DNA of 64,000 bases from Alphaproteobacteria bacterium (GCA_024236075.1 JACKLE010000002.1:124001-188000); one strand, 5' to 3'; positions 1 through 9,801 are shown, counted from the first letter of the stretch. Notes: generated by a model not told the origin, from the sequence alone. Made by a program: numbers and translations.

Positions 1-2
1 AT

Positions 3-485
3 GCCGAGCGCGGAGGCGAGATCGCCGCCATGCTGCGCGCGCGCGGCCTCGGCGTCGCGACGCGCAGCGCCGACGATGCGGTTCGTCCCGACACCGACAT
101 CTATCTCGCCGACACCATGGGCGAGCTCGGCCTGTTCATCCGCCTCGCCGAGGCCGTCTTCGTCGGCGGCTCGCTCGTGCCGCAGGGCGGGCACAATCCG
201 CTGGAGCCCGCGCGGCTCGAGAAGCCCGTACTCTACGGGCCCCATATGGAGAGCTTCGCCGAGGTCGCCGAACGGCTCGAGGCCGCCGGCATCGCCGAGC
301 GGGTGGGCGATGGCGCCGCGCTCGCCGCAGCGCTCGAGCGCCTCTTCGCGACCGAGAGCCTGCGCGAGGCGCGCGCTTCGGCCGCGCGCTCCCTCGCCGT
401 CGAGGGCGAGGGCGTGCTTGCCGAGGTGCTCGCCGCCGTCGAGGCGCATCTTCCGCTGGCGGAGCATGTCGGGCATGCGGCTTGA
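3..485 (+). CDS. waaA: 3-deoxy-D-manno-octulosonic acid (Kdo) transferase, C-terminal part
   Basis: Only the last 160 residues are in the window; the start lies to the left. The visible part has the C-terminal GT-B signature of WaaA/KdtA: TDIYLADTMGELGLF, then FVGGSLVPQGGHNPLEPA, the CMP-Kdo binding half. By family knowledge it transfers Kdo from CMP-Kdo to lipid IVA at the inner face of the cytoplasmic membrane. The stop codon overlaps the start of lpxK, so the two are translationally coupled in a lipid A operon. Identity is secure; whether it is mono- or bifunctional cannot be told from this part. Confidence 0.93.
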   Translation, partial: AERGGEIAAMLRARGLGVATRSADDAVRPDTDIYLADTMGELGLFIRLAEAVFVGGSLVPQGGHNPLEPARLEKPVLYGPHMESFAEVAERLEAAGIAERVGDGAALAAALERLFATESLREARASAARSLAVEGEGVLAEVLAAVEAHLPLAEHVGHAA

Positions 486-1497
486 GGCACCGGCCTTCTG
501 GTACCGCGCGGGCGCCTCGCCCGCGGGCGCTCTCCTTGGGCCCCTCGGCGCGCTCTACGGCGCCGTCGTCGCGTGGAAGACGGCGCGCGCGGCGCCGCAA
601 AAGGCTCCGCTTCCCGTAGTGTGCGTCGGCAATCTCACGCTCGGCGGCACGGGCAAGACGCCCGTCGCGCTCGCGCTCGCGCGCCGCCTCGCCGCGCAAG
701 GCCGGCGCCCGGTCTTCCTCACCCGCGGCTATGGCGGGCGCGCGCGCGGGCCGCTGATCGTCGACGCCGGCGCGATGGACGCGCGCGAGGCCGGCGACGA
801 GGCGCTGCTCCTCGCGCGCGCCGGGCCCTGCGTGCTCTCCCGCGATCGCCTAGCCGGCGCGCGTCTCGCGGCGGGGCTCGGCGACGTCGTCGTGATGGAC
901 GATGGGCATCAGAACCTGCGTCTCGAGAAGGACCTGTCGCTTCTCGTGGTCGACGCCGAGGCCGGCTTCGGCAATGGGCGCGTCTTTCCGGCCGGGCCGC
1001 TCCGGGAGCGCGTGGACAGGGGCCTCGCGCGCGCCGACGCGGTGATCCTCATGGGCGAAGGGGCGGGTCCGCCGCTGCCCGGCTTCGCGGGAAGCATACT
1101 CCGTGCACGGCTCGAGCCGACCGAGGCGGCGAGGCGCCTCAAGGGCGCGCGACTCGTCGCCTTCGCCGGCATCGGCCGGCCCGGCAAGGCCTTCGCGACG
1201 CTGGAGGCGCTCGGCGCGGTGCTCGTCGCGCGCCACGCTTTGCCCGATCACGCCGTGCCGGGCGAGGCCTTTCTGCGCCGCCTCGCGGGCGAGGCCGAGC
1301 GCGTCGGCGCCCGCCTCGTCACGACGCAGAAGGATGCCGCGCGCCTCTCCCCGGACTGGCGCGCGCGCGTGGAAAGCTTCGCGGTCGAGGCGCGCTTCGC
1401 CGACGAGGCCGCGCTGGAGGCCCTTCTTGCGCGCGTACCCGGCCTGCGGGAACGAGGCTTGCAAAGCGCGGGCGATGCCATAAAACCCGCCATCTGA
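475..1497 (+). CDS. lpxK: Tetraacyldisaccharide 4'-kinase
   Basis: A 340-residue protein starting MRLEAPAFWYRAG, typical of LpxK. It phosphorylates the 4' position of the lipid A disaccharide. A Walker A loop (GNLTLGGTGKT, residues 52-62) follows the N-terminal membrane-associated helix, and LTRGYGGRARGP and VMDDGHQN are further LpxK family motifs. The ATG at 475 gives the usual family start and overlaps the waaA stop by 11 bases; an in-frame ATG at 466 is possible. The lpxL-like gene follows 20 bases downstream. Confidence 0.95.
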   Translation: MRLEAPAFWYRAGASPAGALLGPLGALYGAVVAWKTARAAPQKAPLPVVCVGNLTLGGTGKTPVALALARRLAAQGRRPVFLTRGYGGRARGPLIVDAGAMDAREAGDEALLLARAGPCVLSRDRLAGARLAAGLGDVVVMDDGHQNLRLEKDLSLLVVDAEAGFGNGRVFPAGPLRERVDRGLARADAVILMGEGAGPPLPGFAGSILRARLEPTEAARRLKGARLVAFAGIGRPGKAFATLEALGAVLVARHALPDHAVPGEAFLRRLAGEAERVGARLVTTQKDAARLSPDWRARVESFAVEARFADEAALEALLARVPGLRERGLQSAGDAIKPAI

Positions 1498-1517
1498 CCC
1501 CAAGCGCCCGAAGGCCG

Positions 1518-2462
1518 ATGCCGAACCCCAAAAACCCGACACCCCTTCGCCGGCGCGCGGTCGAGGGCCTGGAGGCCGCCGGCTTCTTCGCGCTCATGGG
1601 CTTCTTCCGCCTGCTCGGGCTGCCGGCCGCCTCGGCCGTCGGCGGCTTTCTCGGGCGTCTCGTCGGGCCGCTGTCGGGCGAGCAGGCGCTTGCCCGGGCC
1701 AATCTGCAGGCGGCCTTTCCCGAGAAGTCGCGGGCGGAGATCGACGCCATTCTGGGAGCGATGTGGGACAATCTCGGCCGCGTCCTCGCCGAATATCCCC
1801 ATCTCGACAAGTTCCGCGCCTACGAGCCGGGCGGCCGGCTCGAGGTCGTGGGCGCCGAGCACGTGGACCGCGAGCACGCGACCGATCCCGGCGGCCTTCT
1901 CGTCTCGGCGCATCTCGCCAATTGGGAGGTGATGCCCATGGCCGCCTCGCAGCGCGGCTTCGAGGGCGGCGTCATCTACCGCGCGATCAACAATCCGCAC
2001 GTCAACCGCTGGATCGTGCGCCAGCGCGAGCGTTACGCGATGCCCGTCCAGGTGCCGAAGGGCCCGGACGGCGCGCGGCAATTGCTCCGCCTCCTGAAGA
2101 AGCGGCTCTACATCCCGATCCTCGTCGATCAGAAGCTCAGCCAGGGGGGCGTTCCGGTGCCCTTCTTCGGCCATCCGGCGATGACGACGCCCGCCGCCGC
2201 CGCCCTCGCGATCAAGTACGGCTATCCGGTGTTCATGGCGAGCTGCGAGCGCCACCCGGGGCCGCGTTTCCGCCTGGTCGTCTCGCCACGGATGGAGTTC
2301 GAGCGCACCGGCGACGAGATGGCCGACATCTTCGCCGCCATGGTGAAGATGAACGACTGGCTCGAGGCGCGCATCCGCGAACGGCCCGGCGAATGGCTCT
2401 GGGCGCATAATCGCTGGGGCTTCAAGGCGAAGAAGAAGCGGCGCAGGAAGAAGGCGGCCTGA
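1518..2462 (+). CDS. Kdo2-lipid A lauroyl/myristoyl-type acyltransferase (LpxL/HtrB family)
   Basis: 314 residues. The lysophospholipid acyltransferase signature HX4E is present as SAHLANWE (H132, E137), followed by a RPxxN-like block (IYRAINNPHVNRWI) and the ILVDQKLSQGGVPVPFFG segment typical of LpxL/HtrB proteins. A hydrophobic N-terminal helix anchors it in the inner membrane. By family it adds a secondary acyl chain to Kdo-lipid A. The position directly after waaA and lpxK supports that role. The extreme C-terminus is very basic (KAKKKRRRKKAA). Acyl-chain specificity is not readable from sequence. Confidence 0.88.
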   Translation: MPNPKNPTPLRRRAVEGLEAAGFFALMGFFRLLGLPAASAVGGFLGRLVGPLSGEQALARANLQAAFPEKSRAEIDAILGAMWDNLGRVLAEYPHLDKFRAYEPGGRLEVVGAEHVDREHATDPGGLLVSAHLANWEVMPMAASQRGFEGGVIYRAINNPHVNRWIVRQRERYAMPVQVPKGPDGARQLLRLLKKRLYIPILVDQKLSQGGVPVPFFGHPAMTTPAAAALAIKYGYPVFMASCERHPGPRFRLVVSPRMEFERTGDEMADIFAAMVKMNDWLEARIRERPGEWLWAHNRWGFKAKKKRRRKKAA

Positions 2463-2474
2463 AGCCCGGCCCGG

Positions 2475-2900
2475 TCAGCGCGGCGCCCGGCGCGCCGCCG
2501 CCCAGTTCTCGAGCTTGAGCCCCTTCACGCGGCGGAATTCGCGCTCGTTGTTGGTGACGAGCGTCAGCGAGCCCGCCATGGCGTGGGCGGCGATCCAGAG
2601 GTCGTTGTTGCCGATGAGTTCGCCCCTGGACTCCAGCATGGCCCGGATCTCGCCATAGGCCTCGGCGGCGAGCGCCGGCAAGGGCAGGATCGGCAATGTC
2701 CGCACAAGCTCCTCGAGCAGGCGAAGATTGTGGTCCCGCCGCTCGCTCTTGTGGGCGCCGTAGAAGAGCTCGCCGTAGCTGATCGCGGATATGGCTGCCT
2801 CGCCTGCGTCGAGCTGCTCGAACCGGGCGCGCACAGATGCGGGCCGGCGGCGGCGTATGTATACGCAGATATCCGTATCGAGAAGATAGGCCGCAGCCAT
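2475..2900 (-). CDS. vapC: PIN-domain ribonuclease toxin VapC
   Basis: 141 residues with the PIN acidic residues: D8 in YLLDTDICVYI, E44 in ISYGELFYGA, D100 in GNNDLWIAAHA, and the C-terminal TNNEREF block. By family it is a Mg2+-dependent endoribonuclease, usually cleaving tRNA or rRNA. Its ATG overlaps the vapB stop by one base (TGATG), so translation is coupled to the antitoxin. All catalytic positions are present, so the toxin is probably functional. It ends 12 bases past the convergent lpxL-like gene. Confidence 0.92.
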   Translation of the reverse strand: MAAAYLLDTDICVYIRRRRPASVRARFEQLDAGEAAISAISYGELFYGAHKSERRDHNLRLLEELVRTLPILPLPALAAEAYGEIRAMLESRGELIGNNDLWIAAHAMAGSLTLVTNNEREFRRVKGLKLENWAAARRAPR

Positions 2901-3130
2901 CAAAGGCCCTTGCGGACCTGCGGCGGGGGATCGTCGGGAAGCTCCTTCAGGAAATCGTCCGAAAGGTCGGCCAGAATGTCGAAGGCGCGCGCCATGCCCT
3001 GCGGCTTCTCGAGGAGCACGATCTCCTCGCCGCGGCGGAAGATCTCGACCTCGTCGACGCTCAGGCGGAACTCCTTGGGCAGCCGGACCGCCTGGCTGTT
3101 GCCGGACTTGAAGACGCGCGCGCGAGCCAT
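2900..3130 (-). CDS. vapB: AbrB/SpoVT-type antitoxin VapB
   Basis: 76 residues. The N-terminus MARARVFKSGNSQAVRLP is the swapped-hairpin AbrB DNA-binding fold of VapB. The acidic C-terminus (DILADLSDDFLKELPDDPP) is the part that normally wraps the VapC active site. The start at 3130 is supported by GGAGGG a few bases upstream; an in-frame ATG nearby (MEGPMARA) is an alternative. It is first in the vapBC pair, and a twin palindrome immediately upstream is the likely autoregulatory operator. Confidence 0.92.
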   Translation of the reverse strand: MARARVFKSGNSQAVRLPKEFRLSVDEVEIFRRGEEIVLLEKPQGMARAFDILADLSDDFLKELPDDPPPQVRKGL

Positions 3131-3140
3131 GGGGCCCTCC

Positions 3141-3166
3141 ATGTATATACACGCATGTATATACAT
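3141..3166 (-). promoter_or_regulatory. Probable VapBC operator (twin palindrome)
   Basis: The 12-base palindrome ATGTATATACAT occurs at 3155-3166, and 11 of its 12 bases (ATGTATATACA) occur again at 3141-3151. The two are 14 bases apart centre to centre, about 10 bases upstream of the vapB start and overlapping the expected promoter. AbrB-type antitoxins bind such repeats, so this is the likely site of repression by the VapBC complex. The block is strikingly AT-rich in a GC-rich setting. Confidence 0.75.
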
Positions 3167-3192
3167 CGGGCGGCGGGCGGCGGCAAGGGAGC

Positions 3193-4098
3193 CTATTCTC
3201 CGACCGCCTCGGCGCGCGTGTCCTCCATGGCGGGCACGAGGAGGGCGGGGTCGATATGGGCGGCCCGCCAGTACATGCGCCAGTCGAGATGCGCGCCGGT
3301 GACGCGGCCCGTGGCGCCGACGGCGGCGATGACGTCGCCCTGCTTCACGCGGTCGCCGACCTTCACCTCGATCGACGAGAGATGCATGAAGGCGCTGATG
3401 AGCCCGTGGCCGTGGTCGATGAAGAGGAGGCCGCCCTCGTAGTACATGTCGGGCTCGGCGAGCGTGACGACGCCGCCGGCGGGCGCGACGACCGGCGTGC
3501 CGACGGGCGCGGCGACGTCGACGCCGTAATGGGGCTGCTTCGCCTCGCCGTTGAGGACGCGCTGGCTGCCATAGACGCCGGTGATCGGACCCTTCAGCGG
3601 CCAGATGAAGGGCTCGGTGAAGTCCGAGAGCTCGCTCGCGGCGGGCCTCGCCGCGTCCTTCTCCGCGCGCTCGTGGGCGATGCGCGCGAGCACCTCGGGC
3701 GCGAGCGGCGTCACCTTCTCGGGCGGCAGGCCGTCTATGCGCTGGATCGCGAAGGCGCGGGGCTTGACCTCCAGCTCGCGCGTCTCGACCTTGCCGTCCG
3801 CGGCGGTCACCTCGAGATGTGCCGTGCCCTGATAGTCGCGGTCGAAGCCGAAGACGAAATGGCCGTCGATCGTGACGGGAAGCTCGTAGCCGTCGATCCT
3901 GACCTTCGAGCCGACGGGTGCCGCGCCGCGGATGAGCCCGCCCTGCACGAGCTCGCCGCGCAGGAGGAAGAGCTGCTGGTCGGCCGGCGCGCCGAGGACG
4001 GCTTCGGCGAGGCCCTCTCCCGCATCGCTCGTCGCGCAGGCGGGCGAGGCGGCGAGGAGCGCGAGGACGGCGGCGAGGGTCGGCAACCGGCCTTTCAT
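3193..4098 (-). CDS. Secreted M23 family (LytM) metallopeptidase
   Basis: 301 residues with an N-terminal signal peptide (MKGRLPTLAAVLALLAASPA). A beta-rich central region precedes a C-terminal LytM domain with the zinc ligands H190 and D194 (HYGVDVAAPVGTPVV). The later motif reads AHLDW (H270, D272) where classic enzymes have HxH; this HLD form occurs in many proteobacterial M23 proteins. Probable periplasmic peptidoglycan endopeptidase or amidase activator. Its start overlaps the stop of the DUF2093 gene by four bases (ATGA). Confidence 0.88.
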   Translation of the reverse strand: MKGRLPTLAAVLALLAASPACATSDAGEGLAEAVLGAPADQQLFLLRGELVQGGLIRGAAPVGSKVRIDGYELPVTIDGHFVFGFDRDYQGTAHLEVTAADGKVETRELEVKPRAFAIQRIDGLPPEKVTPLAPEVLARIAHERAEKDAARPAASELSDFTEPFIWPLKGPITGVYGSQRVLNGEAKQPHYGVDVAAPVGTPVVAPAGGVVTLAEPDMYYEGGLLFIDHGHGLISAFMHLSSIEVKVGDRVKQGDVIAAVGATGRVTGAHLDWRMYWRAAHIDPALLVPAMEDTRAEAVGE

Positions 4099-4322
4099 GA
4101 CGCTCCCTGCGCGGATGCCAGCTCCTCGTGCCTGCGCGCCGCGATCTCCGCGCTCGCATAGGCTTCCTGGCGCTCGTAGCTCCAATAGCGCAGCGAGGCG
4201 AGCGGGATCGGGGCGCCCGTCACGGCGCAGAGCACGTGGTCGCCCGGCTCGACGACCGCATAGTCGCCGCTGAGATAGTCGAGCTTGGCGAGCCGTCCGC
4301 TCGCCGTCGCGGGCCTCGCCAT
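4095..4322 (-). CDS. DUF2093 domain-containing protein
   Basis: 75 residues matching the small alphaproteobacterial DUF2093 family: LDYLSGDYAVVEPGDHVLCAVTGAPIPLASLRYWS followed by RQEAYASAE. (Only short parts of this block are diagnostic: GDHVLCAVTG and LRYWS.) No function is known for the family. It is cytoplasmic, without signal peptide or membrane segment. It lies between xseA and the M23 peptidase on the same strand and is coupled to the latter by an ATGA overlap, suggesting one transcript. Confidence 0.85.
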   Translation of the reverse strand: MARPATASGRLAKLDYLSGDYAVVEPGDHVLCAVTGAPIPLASLRYWSYERQEAYASAEIAARRHEELASAQGAS

Positions 4323-4394
4323 AGGCGCGAGCCTTTCCTGAAGGAGAGGTAATCTTCTCAGAGATATAGACCATCGCCGCGGGCGCGGAAACCC

Positions 4395-5908
4395 TCAGAA
4401 GAGCTCGCCCTGCTCGCGGTGGCGCGGCTGGCGCGATCCGCGCCCGCGCGGCGCGGCGGGATCGACCGGCGTCGTGGTGATGGCGGCGCCGACGGCGCCG
4501 TCGGCGAAGATGAGCGCGACCGCCTCGCCGGGGCTCGTCTCGGCCGCGCGGCGCCGCAGCGCGCCGTCGGCGCCCCGCACGAGGATGTAGCCGCGCGCGA
4601 GCGTGCCGCGATGGCTGAAGCTCTCGAGCAGCTGGCCGCGCGCGGCGAGCGCCCGCGCCGGCGAGCGCGAGGCGGCGTTCGAGCGCCTCGCGCAGCCGCG
4701 CGGCGAGGTCGCCGATGCGCGCGCGACCGCTCGGCCTGGCCCGTCGCCGCCTCGGCGAGGGCGCGCGCGCGTCCTGCCGCGAGGCGGGCGGACAGGTCCG
4801 ACAGGCGGTCGCGGTGCGCGTCCTGCGAGCGCGCGAGCAGGGCCGGGCGCAGGGCGGCGGCGGCCGTCGAATAGTGGCGCTCGTGCACGAGGAGCGCCGC
4901 GCGCAGGGCGCCCCTCAGGCGCTCGACGGCGGCGTCGAAGCGCTGGCTCGCGAGCGCCAGAATCTCCGTCGGCTTGGGAAGCCCGCGCCCGAGCCCTTCG
5001 ACGGCCTGGCGCCGCTCGGCGAGGAAGCGGGCGGCTCCGGCGGAAAGGCGGGCCGCCGCCTCGTCGACGCGCGCGGCGAGCTCGGCGCGCACCGGCACGG
5101 CCATCTCGGCCGCCGCCGTGGGCGTCGGCGCGCGGCGATCGCTCGCGAAGTCGATCAGCGTGGTGTCGGTCTCGTGCCCCACCGCGGAGATGAGCGGGAT
5201 GGCGCTCGCGGCGGCGGCGCGCACGACGGCCTCCTCGTTGAACGCCATGAGATCCTCGATCGCGCCGCCGCCGCGCGCGACGATGAGGAGATCCGGACGC
5301 GGAGGGTCTCCGCCCGGCTCGAGCGCGTTGAAGCCGCGGATCGCGGCCGCTACCTGCGCCGCCGCGCCCTCGCCCTGGACGAGCACGCCCCACACGAGGA
5401 CGCGCCGGGGGAAGCGGTCGGCGAGGCGGTGCAGGATGTCGCGGATGACGGCGCCCGTCGGGCTCGTCACCACGCCGATTACCTCGGGCAGGTAGGGCAG
5501 GGCCTTCTTGCGCGCCTCGTCGAAGAGCCCTTCCGCCGCGAGGCGCTTGCGCCGCTCCTCGATCTGGGCGAGCAGGGCGCCGACGCCGGCCGGCTCCAGG
5601 CGCTCGATCACGAGCTGATAGCGCGAGCGGCTCGGATAGGTCGTGATGCGGCCGGTCGCGACGACCTCGAGCCCGTCCTCGGGACGGAAGCGCAGGCCCT
5701 GCGCGAGCCCCCGCCACATCACGGCGTCGATGCCCGCCTCCTCGTCCTTCAGCGTGAGATAGCAATGGCCCGAGGCGGCGCGCTTGAAGCCCGAGATCTC
5801 GCCGCGCACGCGCACGAGCGGGAAGGCGGTCTCGAGCGTGCGCTTCAGCAGCCTCGAGATCTCGCCGACCGAAAGCTCGGGCAGATTGGTGTCGGCCTGC
5901 GTCTCCAT
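4395..5908 (-). pseudogene. xseA: Exodeoxyribonuclease VII large subunit, broken by two frameshifts
   Basis: From the ATG at 5908 ([18 protein letters not shown]) the first frame encodes the OB-fold and the catalytic region, including the family signature [26 protein letters not shown] (key [18 protein letters not shown]). The frame is lost near 4717-4725, continues in a second frame for about 20 codons ([20 protein letters not shown]), and moves to a third near 4652-4660, which ends in the normal C-terminus ([18 protein letters not shown]) at 4395. Both breaks lie in CG-dinucleotide runs and look like two-base losses. This is either a decayed gene or a sequencing/assembly error; the rest of the gene is well conserved. 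Confidence 0.85.
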
Positions 5909-6128
5909 CGCCGCATTCTTCCCCGCTGGCGGCGATTCGCAAGCGCCCCCGCCGCGCGGCGGGGGCGATTGCGCGGCCAAATCGCTTGGCGTAGCGTCTG
6001 GCTCGCTCCGCGCCGAGCGCCCTGCGCCGACGGTGGAGGGGGCCCGCAACCGACCCCGGTCAAATGGTCTTGCAGACGGCAGCCGCTCCGCGACGCGGCC
6101 GGCCAGCCGTTCGCGCGTGGAGTTCGTC

Positions 6129-7475
6129 ATGCCGCACGAAGAGCCGCTGAGCCCGATTCTCGGCCTCGATCCCCTTTGGATCGCGACCGGCATCCTCATC
6201 CTCACCTATGCCCTCATCATGACCGAGCGCGTGAACCGCGCGATCCTCGCCCTCATCGGCGGGGGGCTCATGGTGACGCTCGGCATCCTCAACCAGGAGG
6301 AGGCCGTCCGAGGCATCGACTTCAACACCCTCGCGCTCCTCATCGGGATGATGGTGCTCGTCTCGGTCACCAAGAAATGCGGCGTCTTCCAATATGTCGC
6401 GATCGTCACGGCGCAGCTCGTCAAGGCGAGCCCGGCCGCGGTGATGGCGCTTCTCGCGATCGTGACGGCGGTCTTTTCGGCCTTTCTCGACAACGTCACC
6501 ACGGTGCTTCTCGTCGCGCCGGTGACGCTCGTCGTGTGCCGGCAGCTCCAGGTCAATCCCTATCCCTTCCTCTTCACGCAGATCTTCGCGTCGAACATCG
6601 GCGGCACGGCGACGCTCATCGGCGACCCGCCGAACATCCTCATCGGCAGCCTCGTCGGCATCAGCTTCAACGCCTTCGTCGTCAACCTGGCGCCCATCAT
6701 CTTCGTCATCCTCGCGGTGCAGATCGCGATGGGCCATCTCCTGTGGGGCATCCGCCTCAAGGCGACGCCGGAGGCGCGGGCGAGCGTGATGGCGCTCAAC
6801 GCGAAGGAATCGATCACCGACAGCCTGCTGATGAAGCAGGCGCTCGGCGTGCTCGCGCTCGTCATCCTGTGCTTCGTGATGGCGCGCCAGCTCCATCTCG
6901 AGCCCGGCACGATCGCTCTCGGCGGCGCGACGCTCCTCCTCCTCCTCGACAATCTCGACCATGCGATCGACCATCAGCACCACCGCGTGACCGAGGCCTT
7001 CAACGAGGTCGAGTGGGTGACGATCTTCTTCTTCGTGGGCCTCTTCGTGCTCATCGCGGGCGTGGAGCGCGCGGGGCTTCTCTCGCTGCTCGCCGAGAAG
7101 CTCCTCGCGGCGACCCATGGCGACATGAAAGTGACGGCGGTCGCGATCCTCTGGGCCTCGGCGGTGCTCTCCGCCATCATCGACAACATCCCCTTCGTCG
7201 CGACCATGGTGCCGCTCATCAAGAACCTGCAGGGCGCGCTCGGCGGGCCCGAGGCGATCATGCCGCTCTGGTGGGCGCTCTCGCTCGGGGCCTGCCTCGG
7301 GGGCAACGGCACGCTCATCGGCGCCTCGGCGAACCTCACGGTGGCCGGCATCGCGACCCGCGAGGGCGTCGAGTTCCGCTTCGTGAAGTTCCTCCTCGTC
7401 GCCTTCCCGATGATGCTCGTGAGCGTCGCCATCGCGCACGCTTACGTGATGTGGCGCTATTTCGGCGGCTTTTGA
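6129..7475 (+). CDS. ArsB/OCA2 (P-protein) family ion permease
   Basis: 448 residues and about 11-12 hydrophobic segments. Repeated family motifs are clear: [17 protein letters not shown], then [19 protein letters not shown] in the first half; [14 protein letters not shown] and [19 protein letters not shown] in the second. These mark the inverted-repeat ion-transporter superfamily (ArsB, NhaD, OCA2). Likely an inner-membrane anion or Na+/H+-coupled carrier; the substrate cannot be inferred. It stands alone, divergent from xseA. The ATG at 6129 precedes the first membrane segment by about 14 residues. Confidence 0.85.
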   Translation: MPHEEPLSPILGLDPLWIATGILILTYALIMTERVNRAILALIGGGLMVTLGILNQEEAVRGIDFNTLALLIGMMVLVSVTKKCGVFQYVAIVTAQLVKASPAAVMALLAIVTAVFSAFLDNVTTVLLVAPVTLVVCRQLQVNPYPFLFTQIFASNIGGTATLIGDPPNILIGSLVGISFNAFVVNLAPIIFVILAVQIAMGHLLWGIRLKATPEARASVMALNAKESITDSLLMKQALGVLALVILCFVMARQLHLEPGTIALGGATLLLLLDNLDHAIDHQHHRVTEAFNEVEWVTIFFFVGLFVLIAGVERAGLLSLLAEKLLAATHGDMKVTAVAILWASAVLSAIIDNIPFVATMVPLIKNLQGALGGPEAIMPLWWALSLGACLGGNGTLIGASANLTVAGIATREGVEFRFVKFLLVAFPMMLVSVAIAHAYVMWRYFGGF

Positions 7476-7620
7476 GAAAAGGGCGGAACTGCGCCGGCCG
7501 CCGCCGGCATGGTTGAGGCGCCGTGAACGCGCGCGCCGAAAACCCGCCCCTCCTCGCAGGGCGGCCTTAGCCCTCTCGCGCCTAGTCTCCCGCAAGCGAC
7601 GCGAGGGACGAGGCGCCTGC

Positions 7621-7869
7621 ATGGTCGAGATCGTCAACGGCTATCCCTGCTCCAACTGCACCGATGTCGAGAACGCCAAGAAGGGCATCGACCCGGCCCA
7701 TCCCAAGGCATCGAAGGACGCCGGCGCGCCGCCGCGCGCCTCCTCCTACGGCGAGGCGGTGAAGCTCGACGGCTCGTTCAGCGGCCGCGTCGAGGAGCCC
7801 GAGGACGGCACGCGCACGGACGAAGGCGACGAGCGCGCACGCGGCTCGCAGGTCGACGTCAGCGCGTGA
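7621..7869 (+). CDS. Small conserved hypothetical protein
   Basis: 82 residues. The N-terminus MVEIVNGYPCSNCTDVENAK has a CxxC pair (NGYPCSNCTD) that could bind metal; the remainder is polar and acidic (EPEDGTRTDEGDERARG) and probably disordered. No signal peptide or membrane segment. The ATG has only a weak ribosome-binding site. I recall similar short NGYPC-NCTD proteins in Hyphomicrobiales, but none with a known function. It stands alone between the permease and a non-coding palindromic stretch. Confidence 0.6.
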   Translation: MVEIVNGYPCSNCTDVENAKKGIDPAHPKASKDAGAPPRASSYGEAVKLDGSFSGRVEEPEDGTRTDEGDERARGSQVDVSA

Positions 7870-7989
7870 GTTCGTCCGCCGACTTGAACGGCCCGTTCGT
7901 GAGGCCACTGCAGTCCGGATTGCGCGCGCACCCGCTCGGGCGAGCCTCTTGCCGGCGCCTGGATTTTCGCGCGAGGGTGCCGCGTGGTT

Positions 7990-8109
7990 CCTTCTCCCTT
8001 GGGAGAAGGACAGGATGAGGGGACCGACGTTCCGGCCGTGTGCGGACGTTTTCCATGATTCGCCGGTCCCCTCACCCAACTGCGACTAAGCGCTCCCGAG
8101 AGGGAGCGC
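7990..8109. repeat. Palindromic intergenic (REP-like) element
   Basis: The 399-base gap 7870-8268 holds no credible gene but has nested dyads. CCTTCTCCC/GGGAGAAGG flanks a 2-base centre at 7990-8009. TGAGGGGACC near 8016 is complementary to GGTCCCCTCA near 8064. GCGCTCCC-GAGA-GGGAGCGC forms a hairpin at 8090-8109. The CTCCCTTGGGAGAAGG form is a common extragenic palindrome type in alphaproteobacteria. It could act as a transcription terminator between the flanking convergent genes; no T-run follows. Confidence 0.6.
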
Positions 8110-8268
8110 CAAGTCTCGTATCCCTCTCCCGGCGGGCGAGGGGCGAACGCGGCGCCGTCGCGCCTCCGTTCTGGACAGCGATGGCTCGAAGCGCGGGATG
8201 ACGGTCGTTGTTTCGGCCGTCCTTGCAGCAGACACGAACCGAGGCTTCCGCTCGAACCTTGCGCCCGC

Positions 8269-9801
8269 TCACTTCCAGATCGGCGTGCCGGGGCCGGGGA
8301 GGCCGAGCGCGGGCCATTTTTCCGTCACGGTGCGGACGACATCGTCGGACATGCGGATGAGCCTTCCCCATTCGCGCGCCGTCTCGCCCGGCCATTTGTT
8401 CGTGGCGTCGAGGCCCGCCTTGCCGCCGATGCCGGAGACCGGGCTCGCGAAGTCGAGATAGTCGATGGGCGTGTTCTCCAGCAGCGTGATGTCGCGCACC
8501 GGGTCCATCCGCGTCGAGACGGCCCACATCACGTCCTTCCAGTCGCGCGCGTCGATGTCCTCGTCCACGACGACGATCCATTTCGTGTAGAGGAACTGGC
8601 GCAGGAACGACCAGGCGCCCATCATCACGCGCTTGGCGTGGCCCGCATAGGCCTTCCGCATGCGGATGACGGCGATGCGGTAGCTGCATCCCTCGGGGGG
8701 GAGCCAGAAGTCGAGGATCTCGGGATATTGCTGCTGGAGGAGGGGAATGAAGACCTCGTTGAGGGCCTCGCCGAGCACGGAGGGCTCGTCGGGCGGGCGG
8801 CCCGTGAAGGTCGAGAGATAGATGGGCCTCTCGCGCCGCGTGATCGCGCTCACCGTGAAGACGGGGAACTCCTCGACCGAGTTGTAATAGCCCGTGTGGT
8901 CGCCGTATGGCCCTTCGGGACGGAAATCCTGAAGGCTCACATGGCCCTCGAGAACGATCTCGGCATGGGCCGGCACCTTCAGCGGCACGGTCTTGCAGGG
9001 AACGAGCTCGACCCGCGCGCCGCGCAGGAGCCCCGCGAAGTGGTATTCCGACAGCGTGTCGGGCACGGGCGTCACGGCGGCGAGGATCGTGCCCGGATCG
9101 GCGCCGAGCACGACGGCCGCCGGCAGGGGCTCGCGCCTCTCGGCCTTCCAGCGCGCGTGGTGCTGCGCGCCGCCGCGATGCTTGAGCCAGCGCATGAGGG
9201 TCCGGTCCTTGCCCAGCACCTGCATGCGGTAGATGCCGAGATTGAAATCGTCCTCGCGGGCCTTTCCCGGCCCCCTGGTCACGACGAGGGGCCAGGTGAT
9301 GAGGGGGGCGGGCTCGCCCGGCCAGCAGGTCTGGATGGGCAGGGCGCCGAGGTCGATCTCGGCGCCTTTCAGGACGACCTCCTGCACGGGCGCGCCGCCG
9401 AGCGGAGGGCCGGACGGGCGCATCGCCATCACGGTCTTCATCAGGGGCAGCATGTCGAGCGCCTCGCGCACGCCGCCGGGCGGCTCGGGCTGGCGCAGGA
9501 AGGCGAGCGTTTCGCCGACCTCGCGCAGGCTCGCCGCCGTCTCGTGCGTATTGCCCGCGAGCGTCACGCCCATCGCGACGCGCCGCACCGTGCCGAAGAG
9601 GTTCGCGAGCACGGGGATGTCCGAGACGGCGCCGTCGGCCCGGATCGGGCGCTCGAAGAGGACGGCGGGGCCGCCTTGCGCGAGCAGCCGGGTCTGGATC
9701 TCGGTCATCTCGAGGACGGTGGAGACCGGCGCGGCGACGCGGGACAGCTCGCCCTTCGCCTCCAGGCGCTCGAGAAACTCGCGAAGGGATCGGTAAGACA
9801 T
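8269..9801 (-). CDS. ubiD: UbiD family decarboxylase
   Basis: 510 residues, full length. The protein starts [19 protein letters not shown], the usual UbiD start, and contains [32 protein letters not shown] and the [15 protein letters not shown] block of the family. UbiD uses prenylated FMN to decarboxylate 4-hydroxy-3-polyprenylbenzoate in ubiquinone synthesis; relatives act on other aromatic acids. No ubiX (prenyl-FMN maker) is nearby. The lone position leaves the exact substrate open, but ubiquinone synthesis is the default reading. Confidence 0.9.
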   Translation of the reverse strand: MSYRSLREFLERLEAKGELSRVAAPVSTVLEMTEIQTRLLAQGGPAVLFERPIRADGAVSDIPVLANLFGTVRRVAMGVTLAGNTHETAASLREVGETLAFLRQPEPPGGVREALDMLPLMKTVMAMRPSGPPLGGAPVQEVVLKGAEIDLGALPIQTCWPGEPAPLITWPLVVTRGPGKAREDDFNLGIYRMQVLGKDRTLMRWLKHRGGAQHHARWKAERREPLPAAVVLGADPGTILAAVTPVPDTLSEYHFAGLLRGARVELVPCKTVPLKVPAHAEIVLEGHVSLQDFRPEGPYGDHTGYYNSVEEFPVFTVSAITRRERPIYLSTFTGRPPDEPSVLGEALNEVFIPLLQQQYPEILDFWLPPEGCSYRIAVIRMRKAYAGHAKRVMMGAWSFLRQFLYTKWIVVVDEDIDARDWKDVMWAVSTRMDPVRDITLLENTPIDYLDFASPVSGIGGKAGLDATNKWPGETAREWGRLIRMSDDVVRTVTEKWPALGLPGPGTPIWK

